Of a stretch of 64,000 nucleotides of DNA, positions 37,521 through 51,200 are shown piece after piece. How positions within the stretch are numbered: position 1 is the stretch's first letter; every line of letters starts with the position of its first letter. A program made the translations under genes and the position numbers. This DNA is from Phoronis australis. Lineage: Eukaryota; Phoronida; Phoronidae. Below the pieces are notes generated by a model that had not been told where the DNA came from, did not search any database, and saw nothing but the letters and a program-made list of their open reading frames with translations. The DNA is taken from assembly GCA_002633005.1 (NCBI GenBank), contig NMRA01000018.1, positions 261,204-325,203 on the forward strand, in the 5' to 3' direction.

Positions 37521-39750
37521 AGGAATCTGCGTGAGGTATGAATTTTACTGTATCGCACATGACAATGTAGTAATTGTAACAATCTCGATGGGGCTGATAT
37601 CAAAATCTTTTTAAACAGGTTAAAATGAAACAAGTCTGTACTGTCTCATATCCCCTGTCAGAAATATGTTTTTTCAGTTACACTCTTAAACACATCAGTT
37701 ATGACTGCGCACAAAGTGGTAGAGGCCCTAGTTATTGAGACCCTGAACTGAAGGAGAATGTTACCTTTTTGAAGGTGCTTTTGGTCATTCTGGCACATTT
37801 TGCTTATTGTACTGTTATTACTTGTTTTTGTCGAATGAAGCTCAATCATTGATTCATCTGCCTCGTTATTTTGCTGTTCTAGGCTGATAGCCCTCGTGTT
37901 TCCTTTACCAACCGATAAGTAACGCTGGGAGCTGGCAATAACTTTTGAATGAAAATATACTGAAAACCATGGAGCTCAAAAAGTTCAGACTTAGCTATCA
38001 ATAAACTATGTCTTTTTTAGATCTTCCTTTAATTGTATGCTTCGTTTACAAATTTAGGCTGTTCAACACTCGACATTTTGCTGTAAATTTAGTTGAGACA
38101 ATACCAATCTTGAATGGACTAAAGATGGTACATAGTTAACTGGCTAAGATATGAGTTAACTGGAAGAATGTATGCAGAATCAACTGCCAGCTTAATGAGC
38201 AGATAATCATTTTGTGCCACTTTCTACATTCTGGATTAGACTACTCGTATCCTACAAATCTATGCTCTGGAATGTGTCTGCATCGACTTTCACTCTCCAT
38301 AGATAGACCAATAGTAAGAGGAGAATACTGGCTTAAAAGGAAAAAATGTCAAATTCTTTAGAGGTCTCATTATTCCTCTTTTCAGCCATTGACCAGCACA
38401 CAACTAGAGAAATATTTTCTTGTTAAATATCATAGTGTTCGTGAATACTTCATAGAGCATACTAATAATGTGGTGTTTTGTCATATTGATGAGTTTGTTA
38501 GTTCTTCAAATCCTCTCCTGTATAATAATTGCAAGCATTGGGCAAATAGTCATTTTCTGATACAGTGGCGATACGCCTTGTTGCTTAATGGCGGTAGAGT
38601 AGTCGGTAGACAGCTTTCAGTACTCTAAAAGTAGGTTTGATTCAGTGAGGTTTCCCACCGTTATTCATGTACTAACTTAAAGTTCTTTGCGACCATAATG
38701 CCGTCAAATTGCCACTGCTGTACTTTGAGATATTCTTATGGTTTACATGAAAAATGTCTGTTTTAAAAGCTCTTTAGCAAAAGAAATCGCATTTAGTCAC
38801 TCTCAACTCTTGCACAATTAGAGATTGGATCAAGCGAATTACAGTTTCATGCTCTAATAACAGTAGAGTTGTATGTTGGATGCTCCCTATTGAAATTCGG
38901 GCAATTTCTTGACTTGTGTTGAGGCTAATAAATTTTTCTGTTGGATACACCTGATACAAATCGTTGCACCTGAATGTTTGGTTGAATCTTGTTGCAGTCT
39001 TAAAAGAAGATTATCACTGAGGTCAAGCGAGATGAAGTTTTCGAGCTATTGGTAGGTTATGTTTTATTCAGTATAAGTGCAATATTATGACCAGGAGTAC
39101 ACCACATTTGCCAGAAATGCACTTAGGAAGTAAAAAGAATGCATTTTCTTCAAGCATACTAGAATGGTTCATTTTAGAAAAATGTGTAAATTGGTCAATT
39201 GACACACAGGGCCTCAAATCTATGGGTCAGTTTTGAAGATCTATGGATCAGTTTTGAAGACCTGCGGGTCGTCGATTTTGTTTGTTCTTGCATTTCTGTG
39301 ATTTCTTTCATTTTTTGCATGCTTTAGCTTTGTGTTTGCTTGTGTTTAACACACTTTTCTTTTTATATAATTTGTAAAATCCTAACCATTAGCCCTTTGT
39401 TTCTATACATTACAATTTAATCACAAGGTACTAAGTCATGTTTTGTGGACTTTTTAAATATAACATACGTATATTAATTTTCAAAAATGGGCAGGTTTTC
39501 CCATTACCCAGGGTTAGTACAGGGGTGCACAGCCAGATAGGCATGTTAGCTTAACAAGTCCAACAAAGCCATTGATATAATAAATAAATATAAATAATTG
39601 CAGGCAGTCTGTTACACGTTGTACCAGTTGTGTGCAGGCTGCTCGGATTGGCCCATTTCACCATTCACCGATCACCCGGAACCATTTTTATGCTTTATTA
39701 ATTTTTAGTTAAAACCAAGCGGAAGAGCTAGAGACCTGGCTCAAAGGTCT

Positions 39751-39832
39751 AGCAGTGTGCTCCAGTGGGTCTCGTACCCACGACCTTCAGTAAAGGAAGC
39801 CGACACTTATCCCACTAGGTCACACTGCCTCC
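39751..39832 (-). mobile_element. tRNA-like SINE head
   Basis: On the minus strand: an acceptor-like stem GCAGTGTG/CACACTGC, an A-box-like GACCTAGTGGGATAAG, an anticodon arm CTTC-CTTTACT-GAAG and a perfect T-arm GTGGG-TACGAGA-CCCAC. The anticodon would be UUA, which pairs with the stop codon UAA. Six extra bases separate the T-arm from the closing stem. It is therefore a tRNA-derived SINE, not a working tRNA gene. Confidence 0.62.
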
Positions 39833-40478
39833 TCGTATTTATAATTAAGAGAGAATATTTCAATAGTACCACCCTCGCCCCATACGTGTTGTTTATTGGC
39901 TAACCCTAGCTACGTAACGGGTACATGTTGTTTTCTAGTCGCTGGTTCAAGAATTCGACAAGATGACAAGAGAACTTCAGTTATAGTGTTTTTTAATCAT
40001 CCAAGAATGGAACACCTGCCCCCGTCTGTCACATGTCACATTCGGCTACCTTCACCTCCAGGCCAATGAGCAGTGCCCACGAATGCTTGATAAAAGGAGG
40101 CCTTATAATATTTGGAAACCTGGAGTTTATTGGAGATGCATACAGCGTAGTATCCGGTGTTTTATTCAAAACTGGCATCCATGAGAAGCTCAATGGTTAT
40201 CGTTATGATTAAAAAGTTTCAAATGGAGTACAATTTCCCAGTTACACTGTTGGCTCTGCTGGGCAAGATGGTGTAGGACACTAATGTATTTCACAGAATA
40301 TTTCTTCAATTTCTAACACTGACAATAATTTACTGGCAAATGAACTCTGGTGACACGCACGCGCTCGCTTACTCTATGCAGACGAACTTCAAAACAAACG
40401 TCACGTGACAACAACATGTGTGTTCGTCCAGAAATTTTTGTCGTGTTTCCAATCATGCATGTAGATGGCACGATGTAG

Positions 40479-43400
40479 CACAGATTGTACTTAAACCTGC
40501 CGTTAATCCCGACTCCACGGGAACTTAAAAATCTTAGGGGCGCTACTTGGAAAACTTCAGGAGGATTTCAGGTAATTTGCTTGTCGAAACTGTATTTTTA
40601 TTCAAGAATTCAAGTCGTCATATCGACGATTGCGAGGCAGTCAGTCGGCGAGTTTTTGCCCTGGGATTTCAGCACAATTTTCTGTAAAATGCTGGCAATG
40701 CACCACAATTTTGTAGTAAGTCTTTCATAGGTTACAGATACGTCCCAGAGCGTAAATGTGATGAATCTTAGCTTCCGATTTCATCCGTTGGAGACCGGCT
40801 TTCAACGGCCTTGGGTTATAATAAGCGCACCACCCCTGAAATGAACTTTTCTAAGCGCCCTGGGTGGTTATTACGGCGAATACGGTATGTTAATTTTAAT
40901 TGTGTTCATGACACTTTTTCTGTCCTTTTCCTATTCAAAGTCTTTCTTCTGTATCATCTTTCACTCTTGTGGTTTTGTCTGATATTTCAGTTTGGGGCTA
41001 GTGATTGCCAACACAATTTTAATGTGCCGGTTGACCTGAGGTGAGCAAAGATAATGAATTTTTTGCGCCAAAAACGTGGGAAATGGCCCTAAAATATCCC
41101 AACTGGACTAATAATGAAATAACCGTACTCCTGGATTGACTACAATTATTGACTTTAATTGTGATTTTTACAGGATATTAAACAACTTTGAAAAATGTGC
41201 CAACCCGGAAGAGCATGTCCTAGTTTATTTGGTATATTCGGCATATTCCAAGTTTTGTAATCAAGTAGGAGAAAAGCCGCTCTCCGCTTTTGCCTTCAAA
41301 CATTATGTGTGCCACCTTATGGGATGTCGTTGCAAATTTGTCATAAGGAATGGAAAACGACGAAGTGTTTTCATGGAGATCTCGCGCCGCTGCCACCGTG
41401 ATGCCCCTGTCATGGAAACCACCCACCAGGTTGCCGAGTTCTTGCAGTCAAGCGAAGAAGTCAAGGCTGTATTGCAAGTGACTGACTGTAGTGAGAAAAC
41501 AGTGTACTGTAAACTGAAGGAATACAGCTTAAATGTTACCATATCCACAGACGAAGTGGAACTGACATTGGATGGCCACAAAGTAGACATGAACAATCTT
41601 TACTTTCCCCACACATTTGAATGGAGTGCACCCAATTTCATAACATTCACAAGATTATTGACCAGGTAATCATTAGTATAAAAATTTCCATGCTCTCAGT
41701 CTGGTAGCGGCTGACCTGAGGTCAGGTGGCACACGTGATACATAAAAGTTGGATGAGTGTTGTGGTACGTGAAGTCCGGGTATGACGTAGAGTTGAATAT
41801 AGCCTTTCCAATTCACTTGCCTGTAGGCAATTGCCTCTTGGCTATATGTTTTGGATGCTCTATTCTTGTTACCCTCCGTTGACGTGTGGATATTTTTACA
41901 CGGGGCAGAAAGTCTTTGTAATCTGGATAGTGAGGAAGTGACGTTAAATGGATATCATTTTTCAATTTTTTGATATTATTCAGGTCACCTTTTCAACATT
42001 TTGATATAAATTTAGAGTGTCATAGATTAAGTAGCTATCAAAATTGGATGGGAGATCACTACCTTTGCTTGATATAAGTTTTGGTTTGATCTTTGTGGGA
42101 TGTGATTTTATAAGTCAATTGACAGAAAGATTGTGTATGATTTGGGCAGATTTTCGAGATGAGGTATAAGTATGGGTCATGTTTTAAGCCCTCAATCAGC
42201 TGGTATTGAAATGTGACATAATTCTAAATCTAGGTATGTACCGCGACTTTTCATTTATAAGCCTACCCGATGATGCAATTCAGAAAATTATACTGAATAA
42301 ACACTCATGAGCGTTTATTTGGTGTTACAACCTCTGGGGTCAAGTGTCCAGATAGTGGGACGTTTTTTCACAACATTTTGTTTAAAAGCCCACTCAGCAT
42401 CAACTTTTAGTCACAAATTCATTTGCGGAGCATTAATCATTTATAAAAACAAAGTGTTGGTGAACTATGCATTTATCAACATAAAATTTGAAAAACACAG
42501 TTTCAAGTAAAAAATTTCAAAGTCAGGAAACCTCTAACTTTCCTTTTACACGCCCTCTTTTTCTGTATTAATGCCCGGGTGTTTTATTTGGTGTTACTAA
42601 AACGCCTGAAAATTTTCATTTTCCGAATACATGCCCATGGGCTTAGCTATGGTAAGTCCCAGTAATAGTAAACATGGGTTACGTTTTTCATTGTTTCAGG
42701 TATAAATATTGTCTCAGATTTATAAGACTGGATACTACCCCATGTCTTAAAAACACGAGTGCCACTGGGACTTTAATTTCCTGAGAATAAGTATGCTAGG
42801 AATTACCAAATTAAAAATCATGCCACAACAAAAATCATAGCTGAGGAGCCAACCTATATTAATATAATCTATGAATATTACCCAAAAAGTTGTAATGTTG
42901 CAATTATTAACTAACAAATCATTACTTTTCGTTAGGTTAAAGTTCTGTGAAGGATGGTTACTGAAAAGAAACAGTTTATCATTGAAGCCAGGCAACATCA
43001 TATTTGTCCCGACCCTCGAAGGACTTCGGGCATATCATATGTCTTGTGACAAGGTTGTAAACTTCTGCAGACAAAAGATATGTTGTCCATGTGCAGCAGA
43101 GCACTACAGGCAAAATGCTAAACCTAGATCAGTAAGTAAATAGCACAAACCCCAGAGGACATTATTTTTTTTTTCGTTGTGAGAATCCCCAATGCATTTT
43201 GGAAATGATTGATTTTAGCTTATAGGGTTTTGTAAAATGAAAGTATTGGGACTGCGGTAATTTGCATGTCTGTGTTATAACACCACAAACTGTAGGCTAC
43301 CTCTGAAACTACCCCCCCCCCACATCCAGGATAGGTTTTGCAATGTCGGAAGCCTTTCAAAAATTCTCCTTAATCTGAAGTTGGTGGGGTTTAACCGTCA

Positions 43401-44574
43401 TTTACAGTTCTCTGCTTTTTGATGGTTGGTTAAAGATTTTTTCAGACTATATGTTTGAAATCTTGAAACAGCATCTTGTCAAGCTTAATTGAAGGTTAAT
43501 TACAGGAATTCAAAAGTGTTTTTAAGTTTGTGTCAGGATTCAAATAACTTCCTTTAACATCTGCTACAATTCCACTTGTCCCAATGCCCCCTCCATGTCG
43601 TCATTGGACAAAGATAAACAATAAATAGACATATTTCTTATGAAAACATATGTTTAGATTGTTCTGTTAAGTATTTGTTGCGGTAACTTAAAAGTGTTTT
43701 TTATTGAACTTCTCACTGTTAAAATATACAATCAAAACGTTTTTGCAAAGTGTCTGTTTGCAAACTAAATACATTCTGAATTCCCAAGCAAAGTACAAGA
43801 CAGTGTTCCTACATCAGGAGAGATCTGGTTTGCTGACTGAAACTTATATAGTGTAAAGCAAGTCTGTTTTGGACAGTGTGATGCGGTTTTGTCAAAGAAT
43901 GGAAATTCTTCATCCTTAGATTAGCTATGTCTCGTATGCGACTAATTCTTGTGCCGGTTTGACCAGGTTTAAACACATCTACTGTGTCCACTACTGCTTT
44001 GTTTATAATGCTAGTTCTGAATAAGTGATTTAGATCAGTTTGTGCAGCTGAACATATATTTTGGGAGTGCTTGTGCACTTGCCACTCGAGGCGTTTCCGA
44101 TTTTGAGAACCAGTTTGATGCCTGGTGAAGGAAACTGGTTCTTAAAATTGGGAATCCCAAAACATGTGAGCGTTTCCATTTCTTATATTTCAGGCTGTTA
44201 AAAATGGTGAGAATCCAGGCACGTCACAGAACCAAACTCCAAAAAAGCTGGACAAAAAAATTCGGACAACAGAGGCACCAGAAATGGCTCTCTGCAAAGC
44301 TTTTCCAAATTTGACATCAGAAGTGAAGTCGCTTATGAGGGAGACAACAATAAATTCTCAGAAGACCCCTAAGTGTCGCCGGTGGTCCAAGAATGCAGTG
44401 ATGTTAGCGAGGAGTCTCTGGTTGAGTTCTCCACAGGCTTACAAGGACCTTATGGACAGACATGTTTTGGTTTTGCCGTCTGTTAGCCTATTACGTTTAC
44501 ACAAGAATTGCACAAAACAGTTGACAGGTGAAAGCCACCAACAAATAGGCCAGGATTCTAATCATCAGACTTGA
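40479..44574 (+). CDS. Spliced gene: RFX-like winged-helix region plus P-element/THAP9-type transposase segment
   Basis: Firm exons are 40991-41040, 41174-41665, 42936-43131 and 44194-44574 (TGA), all with AG/GT borders and matching phases (2, 2, 0). A tentative 5' exon (about 40479-40571, donor CAG|gtaatt) fits in phase but has no ATG, so the true start is unknown. The 492-bp exon encodes VYSAYSKFCNQVGEKPLSAF followed by a basic GKRRSVFMEISRR, which resembles RFX or D5-primase winged-helix domains. The next exon is Cys-rich (CRQKICCPC). The last exon begins with a Lys/Thr-rich linker and ends with RRWSKNAVMLARSLWLSSP and LPSVSLLRLHKN. This matches the start of the P-element/THAP9-like transposase helix-turn-helix region. 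No RNase-H catalytic core is visible downstream. A possible donor (ACAG|gtgaaa near 44530) might lead to a further exon. It may be a truncated transposon, an exonised one or a domesticated gene. Confidence 0.65.
42311..42660. mobile_element. Dispersed repeat, copy 2, in an intron of the 40.5-44.6 kb gene
   Basis: Homologous to 37100-37520 over most of its length, ending gcccatgggcttagctatgg. The left terminus is less clear than in copy 1. It lies within the intron 41666-42935. The rest of that intron, and the intron 43132-44193, show no feature beyond a poly-C run near 43313. Confidence 0.75.
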
Positions 44575-45105
44575 GCTTGAACTGCGAATTATCTTTTGAC
44601 GTTTTCTTTTCTACTTTAGTCCCAACTCGTCATCATTACTCATTCTTGTGTGCTTGAGTGCATTATGGTTACACAGATGAGTTTCCAGGTCAACTACGCA
44701 CTTGATGACCTCCAAATTCCCGTCACAAATTCTACTTTGTAATGCAAAATTTTGTGTTCACACTCTTTTTTTGCTCTTAATGGTGGAGTCATCAAGTTAG
44801 TGTGGAATTTGTATTATACCTTCATCCACTGAAACCAGAGTGTACTGGAGCATAGAATAATCAACAGTTTTCTTATGTTTGTACTGTCAAAGTGGAACAG
44901 AATATATCAAAAGTAATTTGGAGTTTTGAGATTAGACCCTGGGCAATGGAGTGAATGGTAAACTTTGCAGAGGAAGGTATCATCTGCCCTTAAATGTGTG
45001 GAGGACTGATTTTGGACGAGGTTTTAGCAGTGCAGACTTGCGACTTTTTAGTGCTTTTCAGGAAGTCAAGCTTAATCAATTTCCATTTTCATGTTATTTT
45101 TTAGA

Positions 45106-45387
45106 GTGGCATTAACCCGAATGTGCGTTCCGTAATAAAATTTTGATTTGGACACTTATTGTTACCCAATTGTCAGGGAAGTGATCCCTGGGCTGGGATA
45201 GAGCTGATCTTTACTTTTCAGACCAAGCTCATAAAATTTGAAGTTTGGTCACTAGCAATAACACTTCTTTTGAAGCCCTTAAGTCGCCTCTACTTTGACT
45301 AAGCAATAATTTGAGACCATCTTCATAATCTGGTAAATGACCTAAATCAAAACTTGGTTTTGGCGCAAAGCATGCATTTAATGACAC
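45106..45387. mobile_element. TIR element (family shared with 17079, 47115, 54172)
   Basis: About 282 bp. The left end (gtggcattaacccgaatg..aaaattttgatttgg) is the imperfect reverse complement of the right end (cctaaatcaaaacttgg..gcatgcatttaatgacac), over about 46 bases. Non-coding. Confidence 0.7.
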
Positions 45388-47114
45388 TTGGACATTGAAC
45401 TATGGAACTTCCCTGGTCGCTTGTTTTGACTGTTTTGACAAATATTCACTTTCCAGGCTTTACAGAAAAGTTCTGATGATTTCACAAAAGCGTAAAAATT
45501 GACATGAATCAGCCATAGCTGGGGACTGGGATTAAAACGTTGAAAATTGGTTTTGAAATATTCCTCCTTCAGTGTCAAACTGAGACCTTTGGAATCATTA
45601 GTTTGCATTGCCTATGGATCAAAATGTTCATGCTCTGGTTTGTTCAGGATTCAAGCAGAACAGTGAGTTTTTAAAGTGAGCGCCCCGGTTTTACGCAATC
45701 AGTGATGTTATTTTGCTCATGGCAGCAGGTGTTCTCGCTCTTATTAGTATTGCTAAATAAATTTAACAAACATTGACGAACAAATTACCTTTTGAATGGC
45801 GTTTGGTTCACACTCGATGTCTACATAGTTATTACATTAATTGCATGACTAAAATCCACTACGCAATTTATTGATTTTAAACAAGAATTTTGAAGACTGT
45901 TACACACTAACGACCATTTATTGATCACAGAGCACATAAACAACTCGTTAAAACAACACAACAAGAATAACATGGACATTTCCCGTAAAAATATAACATT
46001 TGCAAATACAGTTACTGAATTCACACTCCGCAAACCACACTTCACAATCGACACCAACAAAAACCATCAAATTTCATAGAAAGGCAATACAAGACAAAAG
46101 TAATCCGACAAAATACTGTTTCCTGTCCTGACATCCAATTCAGTTAACGAATGATAGTATTATGGCAGCAAAATTCTATTTACAGAATGACTTGCACACC
46201 CTACTAACTTTCCAGATAATCCCCCTTCATTTTCCATCAGGAGAGAAGACTACTCTGACGATAAATTAGGCTTACACCCAGCCACCGTGGCAGGAGTCAC
46301 GGGTCATTTTGTCAGAATATTTTTGGCATGCACTGTAAATAAAACCAATAACTGAACATACACCCACGGCAGTTCATTTAAGAGAACCACATTAAGCAAG
46401 TGGTTTATTATCTAAATAATCAACAGATACTGTAACAATAACAGTTAGTAGTAATTTCATTTGGCTATCCCAAATTAAGGAATAAGTTTCTGATCAGCAC
46501 AATCATGTCATTTGAAGGAGCTAGCCTATGTATAACTGTACACTGAATGGTCTGTAAACCAAATGACAGGGAAACTTGCTTGAAATGCAGCTACCAATAG
46601 GTGTTCATTCACACACCTTCCATTTACAGTAAAGACGCACTGCCACTTAGATCAGAAAGGAATGTGTTTTTGAAGAAAATTTTTACTTTTACTAGTATTT
46701 CACATATTAGCCCAATAAAATTTTTTCCATTCTTAAAACTCCATTGCACAATTAGTGTTAAATTGAGTACATGTCAACATACACTTTTGTAAAGGATAAA
46801 TTTTACACAGTCATAATGTTGGAACTTAGCTCCTCAGTCTTGCTAATAAATGCTTCATGTATAAAATACACCCGATTCCTGATAAAGGCTCAGTTAGCTT
46901 CACATACAATCACATGGGTTTCAATATATGTGCACCCTATGTGGAGATTAACACCAGTCATGTGACTCCTAAGAATGTCAGTGCAATGAGTACAAAATAA
47001 CCCTGGTACACTGAACTTAAATTTTCAATCTACATTGTTCATGGTGAACCTGAGCAAACCTTTCTTCACCTAAGCTTAAGGCTATCAAACTACAGTTGAG
47101 ATAGCTGAGACTCA

Positions 47115-47457
47115 GTGACTATAAACCCATCTTCCGTCAAAAATGCAATTTTTGATTTAGAAAACCTACCATTATGAAGTTGGTCTCAACCTGTCCCTTA
47201 GTCAAAATAGGAGTGATGTCAGGGTTTGGAGAGAGCAGACAATTTGTTATTGCTTGAGACCAGGCTTTACAGTTGACTTGTCACAGTGTGTCACCAAACA
47301 CGGTCTCTAGGAGTAATGAACTGCTAGTTCTCTGCAAGACCAAAAAGTCACAGACTGAATAAGGAACAAATTTAGACCAATTTTTAGTGGTAAGTGGCCT
47401 AAATCAAAATTTAGTTTCTTGGATGCAAAGTCGGTTTTTTACCACTTTACGTAGACT
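47115..47457. mobile_element. TIR element (family shared with 17079, 45106, 54172)
   Basis: About 343 bp. The left end (gtgactataaacccatcttc..gcaatttttgatttag) matches the complement of the right end (cctaaatcaaaatttag..gatgcaaagtcggtttttta). Sub-terminal segments with a 'gagacca.tttttagtgg' theme are also inverted relative to each other. Non-coding. Confidence 0.7.
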
Positions 47458-48249
47458 TTCAAATTTTATGTGATGTGTTTCACCAATAATCTTAGCCTGT
47501 CTTACTTCGTGCCACATATTCAACTGATTCAGCCAATCATGAAGCAGAAGCCATTGAAAGTTGTCCTGCATTCCAGCCAATCACATGTGTTAAGAAGTAA
47601 ATCAACTTGGGGTCAGTGTTTTCACTCATCATACTGGAAATTCATTTTACATACATTCTGACTACAAGTTTCAGGAAGCAATGACACCTGAGGTTTTTAG
47701 TGACATTCATGACTCTTTCTCATACAAACCAACTGGTCTTCAGAAACTGCATTAAAGTAAGCAACAGCCAAAGCTGAAGACTAGACTAATTAAGATACAT
47801 TGGCCAACCACAAACCTAAACCCTGTGGTGTAAAATAATGCAGAACACAGACAACAACTGTGAGTGATGAATGAGTTACAGATTCACATAAGTTAGCAAA
47901 GACATAAAAGTGACATTAAAAGCAAATACAAAAATACAGATCTCATATCCGAGGGTCATTGTGGAAAATACTACTGAGCAAACATTAAGAAATAGAAAAC
48001 ATCATCCAATGTAGTCTACCAGAAATTATTTACAATATTTTTAAAGTTTACTTTCGACAAATTTTGTCGCATTGGTCGAGCACAAGGATCATAACATCTC
48101 TATCTAGGAACAACTAAAACACACAATTTTTAAAACCCACATTGTAAATTAACAATACAACAAATGGAATGCAGTGACATCACAGGACATGGGCAGCATG
48201 CGACTCTTCACCAACGATTCATGTAAGTTTCTTATTACACTGCCACACA

Positions 48250-51200
48250 TCATTGCGAGAACTTTCTACTGTAACTGTGTGAGTGAGAGGCAGAAGCGCG
48301 TCCTTCCAATATTTTGATCAGTTTATTGCAGTGGTGCATGAGTGTTGTAGTCCCTGTGCTCTTACTAGAGACCGCGCTGCGCGGTCGACCACTAGCGCCT
48401 TTAGTTGACAGCTGCTGGAGTTTCTCAATGGCATTCAATGAGACGAGGGCTTGTCGTAGTCTGGTGTGATGACACATCTCACGCAGAGCCGCTACAGCAC
48501 ACTCCTGTACATGATATTGGCTATCTTTAGTGGCCACCTCTAATACTCTATAACAATACAACAGACGAGTATAATATAATGTAAAGCAATAAATTATAAT
48601 AAAATATATGGTGGGCCAAAAAATATTACCCAATATGCATTCTGATTGCGTATGATAATTTTTGGATCTTATTTTCAAAAATACATCCAAGGCATGATAC
48701 TCACAGTGTACTATTTTGTTCTTGAACACAGTTCAAAAACTAAATGAAGTTTTCAATACGTGGGCCTCATCTCTGCATGTTGAAGTTTGTGACCACACAG
48801 TCTCACATAAGCAGTGGAATACTCTTTATTTCCCGACAAATGATTGCTTTCAGATCCTCTATTGTTTGCACACTGTTGCAGATGTAGTCTCTGACCTTCA
48901 GAGAACCCCAAAGATAGATCACAAGAGTGAGCTGGCCATGAATTGTCCATAATACGCAACATAAGCCCATTTCTAGGGAAATACCACTGGAAGTACTAAG
49001 TGAAACACTCATGCAATGTGGAGTTGCACCACCCTGTTAATAAACTACTCTACTTTCTGCTCAGCACTGGGATAGATTTCTGCCTCATTACTTCCACATA
49101 TTACTCAATGTAGATTGCCAGTGGTCCTTGCATGCTGGACAATACACAATTGCCACACCCCCTGCTGAATTATTTCCTTTGGGACGATATAAAAACAAAG
49201 GTGTATGGCACCAATCTGCAAACAACAGAGGCTAGGAAAGCAAACATTTATTGGAAAATTCAGAGGATTGTGCAGGACACGTGTGACTGCATTACCACAA
49301 ACTTCAATGTGTGCAACAAGGGACAATGCTTCAGAGATGAGTTAGATGGACTGGAAATGTTGACTGAATTATGCTCAGTAACACATAGGACATCAATACA
49401 TTTCAAGTCACTATTACCAATAAGCCAACACTTACCGTTGTAGGGTATTACTGGCTAGTATATCCTCACAAAGAACAGTCGAGTGCAAACACATGTTGCC
49501 AAGGGCACCTGCATAAAGCAGAAGTAACAAATTACACATCAAAACTTCACAGCTGCAAATCTACTGGTAAATAATAGTACCAGCGCCCAGTTTTGTCAAA
49601 GCTTGTATGCAGCTCAGACATGTGTCCCTGGTGCAGGGCCCTCACTCACCTGAGGGAAAGTGTGACTGTGCCTTCTGAACAAGGGAAATTTTCTGATCGA
49701 GGGGAGAATCATCCAGCTCGTTACCCTTCATTGGCAATTCCTCAAGAGGCCAAAACTGCATTTTGCCAGTATAAGTAAATCTAACCTCGAGGTGAATTTT
49801 TAATCATTGGTAGCAGTTTTTGAGAATGATGAAGGAAATTTTGCGTGAAAGGGCACTAAATCTCTAACATTTCTGAAACTCCTAAAACTGAGGCAATACG
49901 TTATTATAGAAAATCTTTTCTAGATATGTTAAAGGAAGTATTTGCACAATATATGACAAGCAGCACTAAATGATAGCTTTTTTATTTCTAAGTTATACAC
50001 AGTCCCTACCAATAGAATCTTCTAACTAGTAAGAAGTTATGGACATTCACAACAAAGTTAGAAAGCCTTAGAAAAATTACTTTTGTTTGAAATTGATAAC
50101 ACTTCTTTCTAAAATTAAGGCACATCCCCAACTTTCAACTTCAGATACATTTTTGCACAAAATCAAAGTATTACTGTGATCATTCAAAGGGTACTTATGA
50201 TTCCTCCTGCAGGCAGCGCTCTCCACAAAAGAAATTCAAATTAGACGGGAAATAAGAATTTGTGTACACGCTCAAAAATCCATGTTCATATTGTTTGGTT
50301 AAGAAATGACTCATCTTCCAACACTTCAAACTCGTGGCATAGATTTTCAAACTCGACGCAAGTAAGCTAAACTAGCCATGACAAAATTCAAACTCGACGC
50401 AGTATCAAATCAAAACAGGTTGTGGAAAACGCTGGTAAGACCGTACCTCACAGGAAGCCATTTAAAATAACGTCTGTTTTTCTGTTGGCTAAAGAAGTGT
50501 ACGTACATGCAGCGTGTGATCTCGTCTTTGATGTTGGGTCCCTCAGCAGAGACGCCAAGAGTGGTATAGTGCCACTCAACACCTCATACAGCTCATCACT
50601 ATGGTAACATGCATTACCTACTGCATATGTTGCACCCTGAAATATGAATTCACACATTGAAGAAGTATGAGAAAGTAAGATTCTTTACAAAACTTGTGTA
50701 CTAATCAGAGCAAAATAGGAGTTCTGAATGTTGTTAACAAACTTTAAAAAGTGAAATGTACAAAATAATTTCATGTCAGTGGTGTTGAATGAACTCAATG
50801 CTGCATGAAAAATGTTGGGCTTGATGAGGGTAACTAGTCCCCATATTGGCTTAGAATTTTGCAGGAGAGTTGTAAATCATGGGTGTAGTTCACACACAGT
50901 AGGCCTTTAGAAATTGATACACGAGGTCAGTGAAAGGAGTTGTTTGTGAACCCTGCTCATCCATACAACTGTCGTAGCTGGGTTGCACAGCTTTAAAAAG
51001 GGTTTATGGTCCTAGCTTATCCCCTGAGGATTCTTAAATAGATGAGCCTGGACTGAACTATGTTATCAAAAATTTGCATGACAGGCATCCAATGACTACA
51101 ACTAAGACAAAGTTCTTATCAGCTAAAAGTTGCTTTACCTTTTTAACATTCTGATCTTCATCCTGTAGACAGCTCTTCATGTGCTCAACTAGACTTTTCC

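Larger units (their letters stand above)
34583..40478. other. Divergent intergenic region upstream of TRAPPC11
   Basis: It must contain the non-coding first exon and promoter of TRAPPC11, because the ATG directly follows a splice acceptor; I could not place that exon's donor. It also holds a YY1-like motif at 36635, a MITE at 35920, a dispersed repeat at 37100 and a SINE at 39751. The short reading frames here have no splice support or family resemblance. Confidence 0.55.
44575..48249. other. Intergenic interval between two convergent genes
   Basis: It holds two TIR elements (45106 and 47115). The right part must include the STK36 3' UTR. No exon of recognisable family was found, and the short open frames are AT-rich and unsupported. 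Confidence 0.55.

Noticed and set aside
39751-39832. Functional tRNA gene
   Set aside because: Extra bases between T-arm and acceptor stem and an anticodon matching a stop codon; a SINE explains it better.
43313-43325. Poly-C run as a functional signal
   Set aside because: Simple low-complexity tract in an intron, not placed as a polypyrimidine tract before any acceptor.
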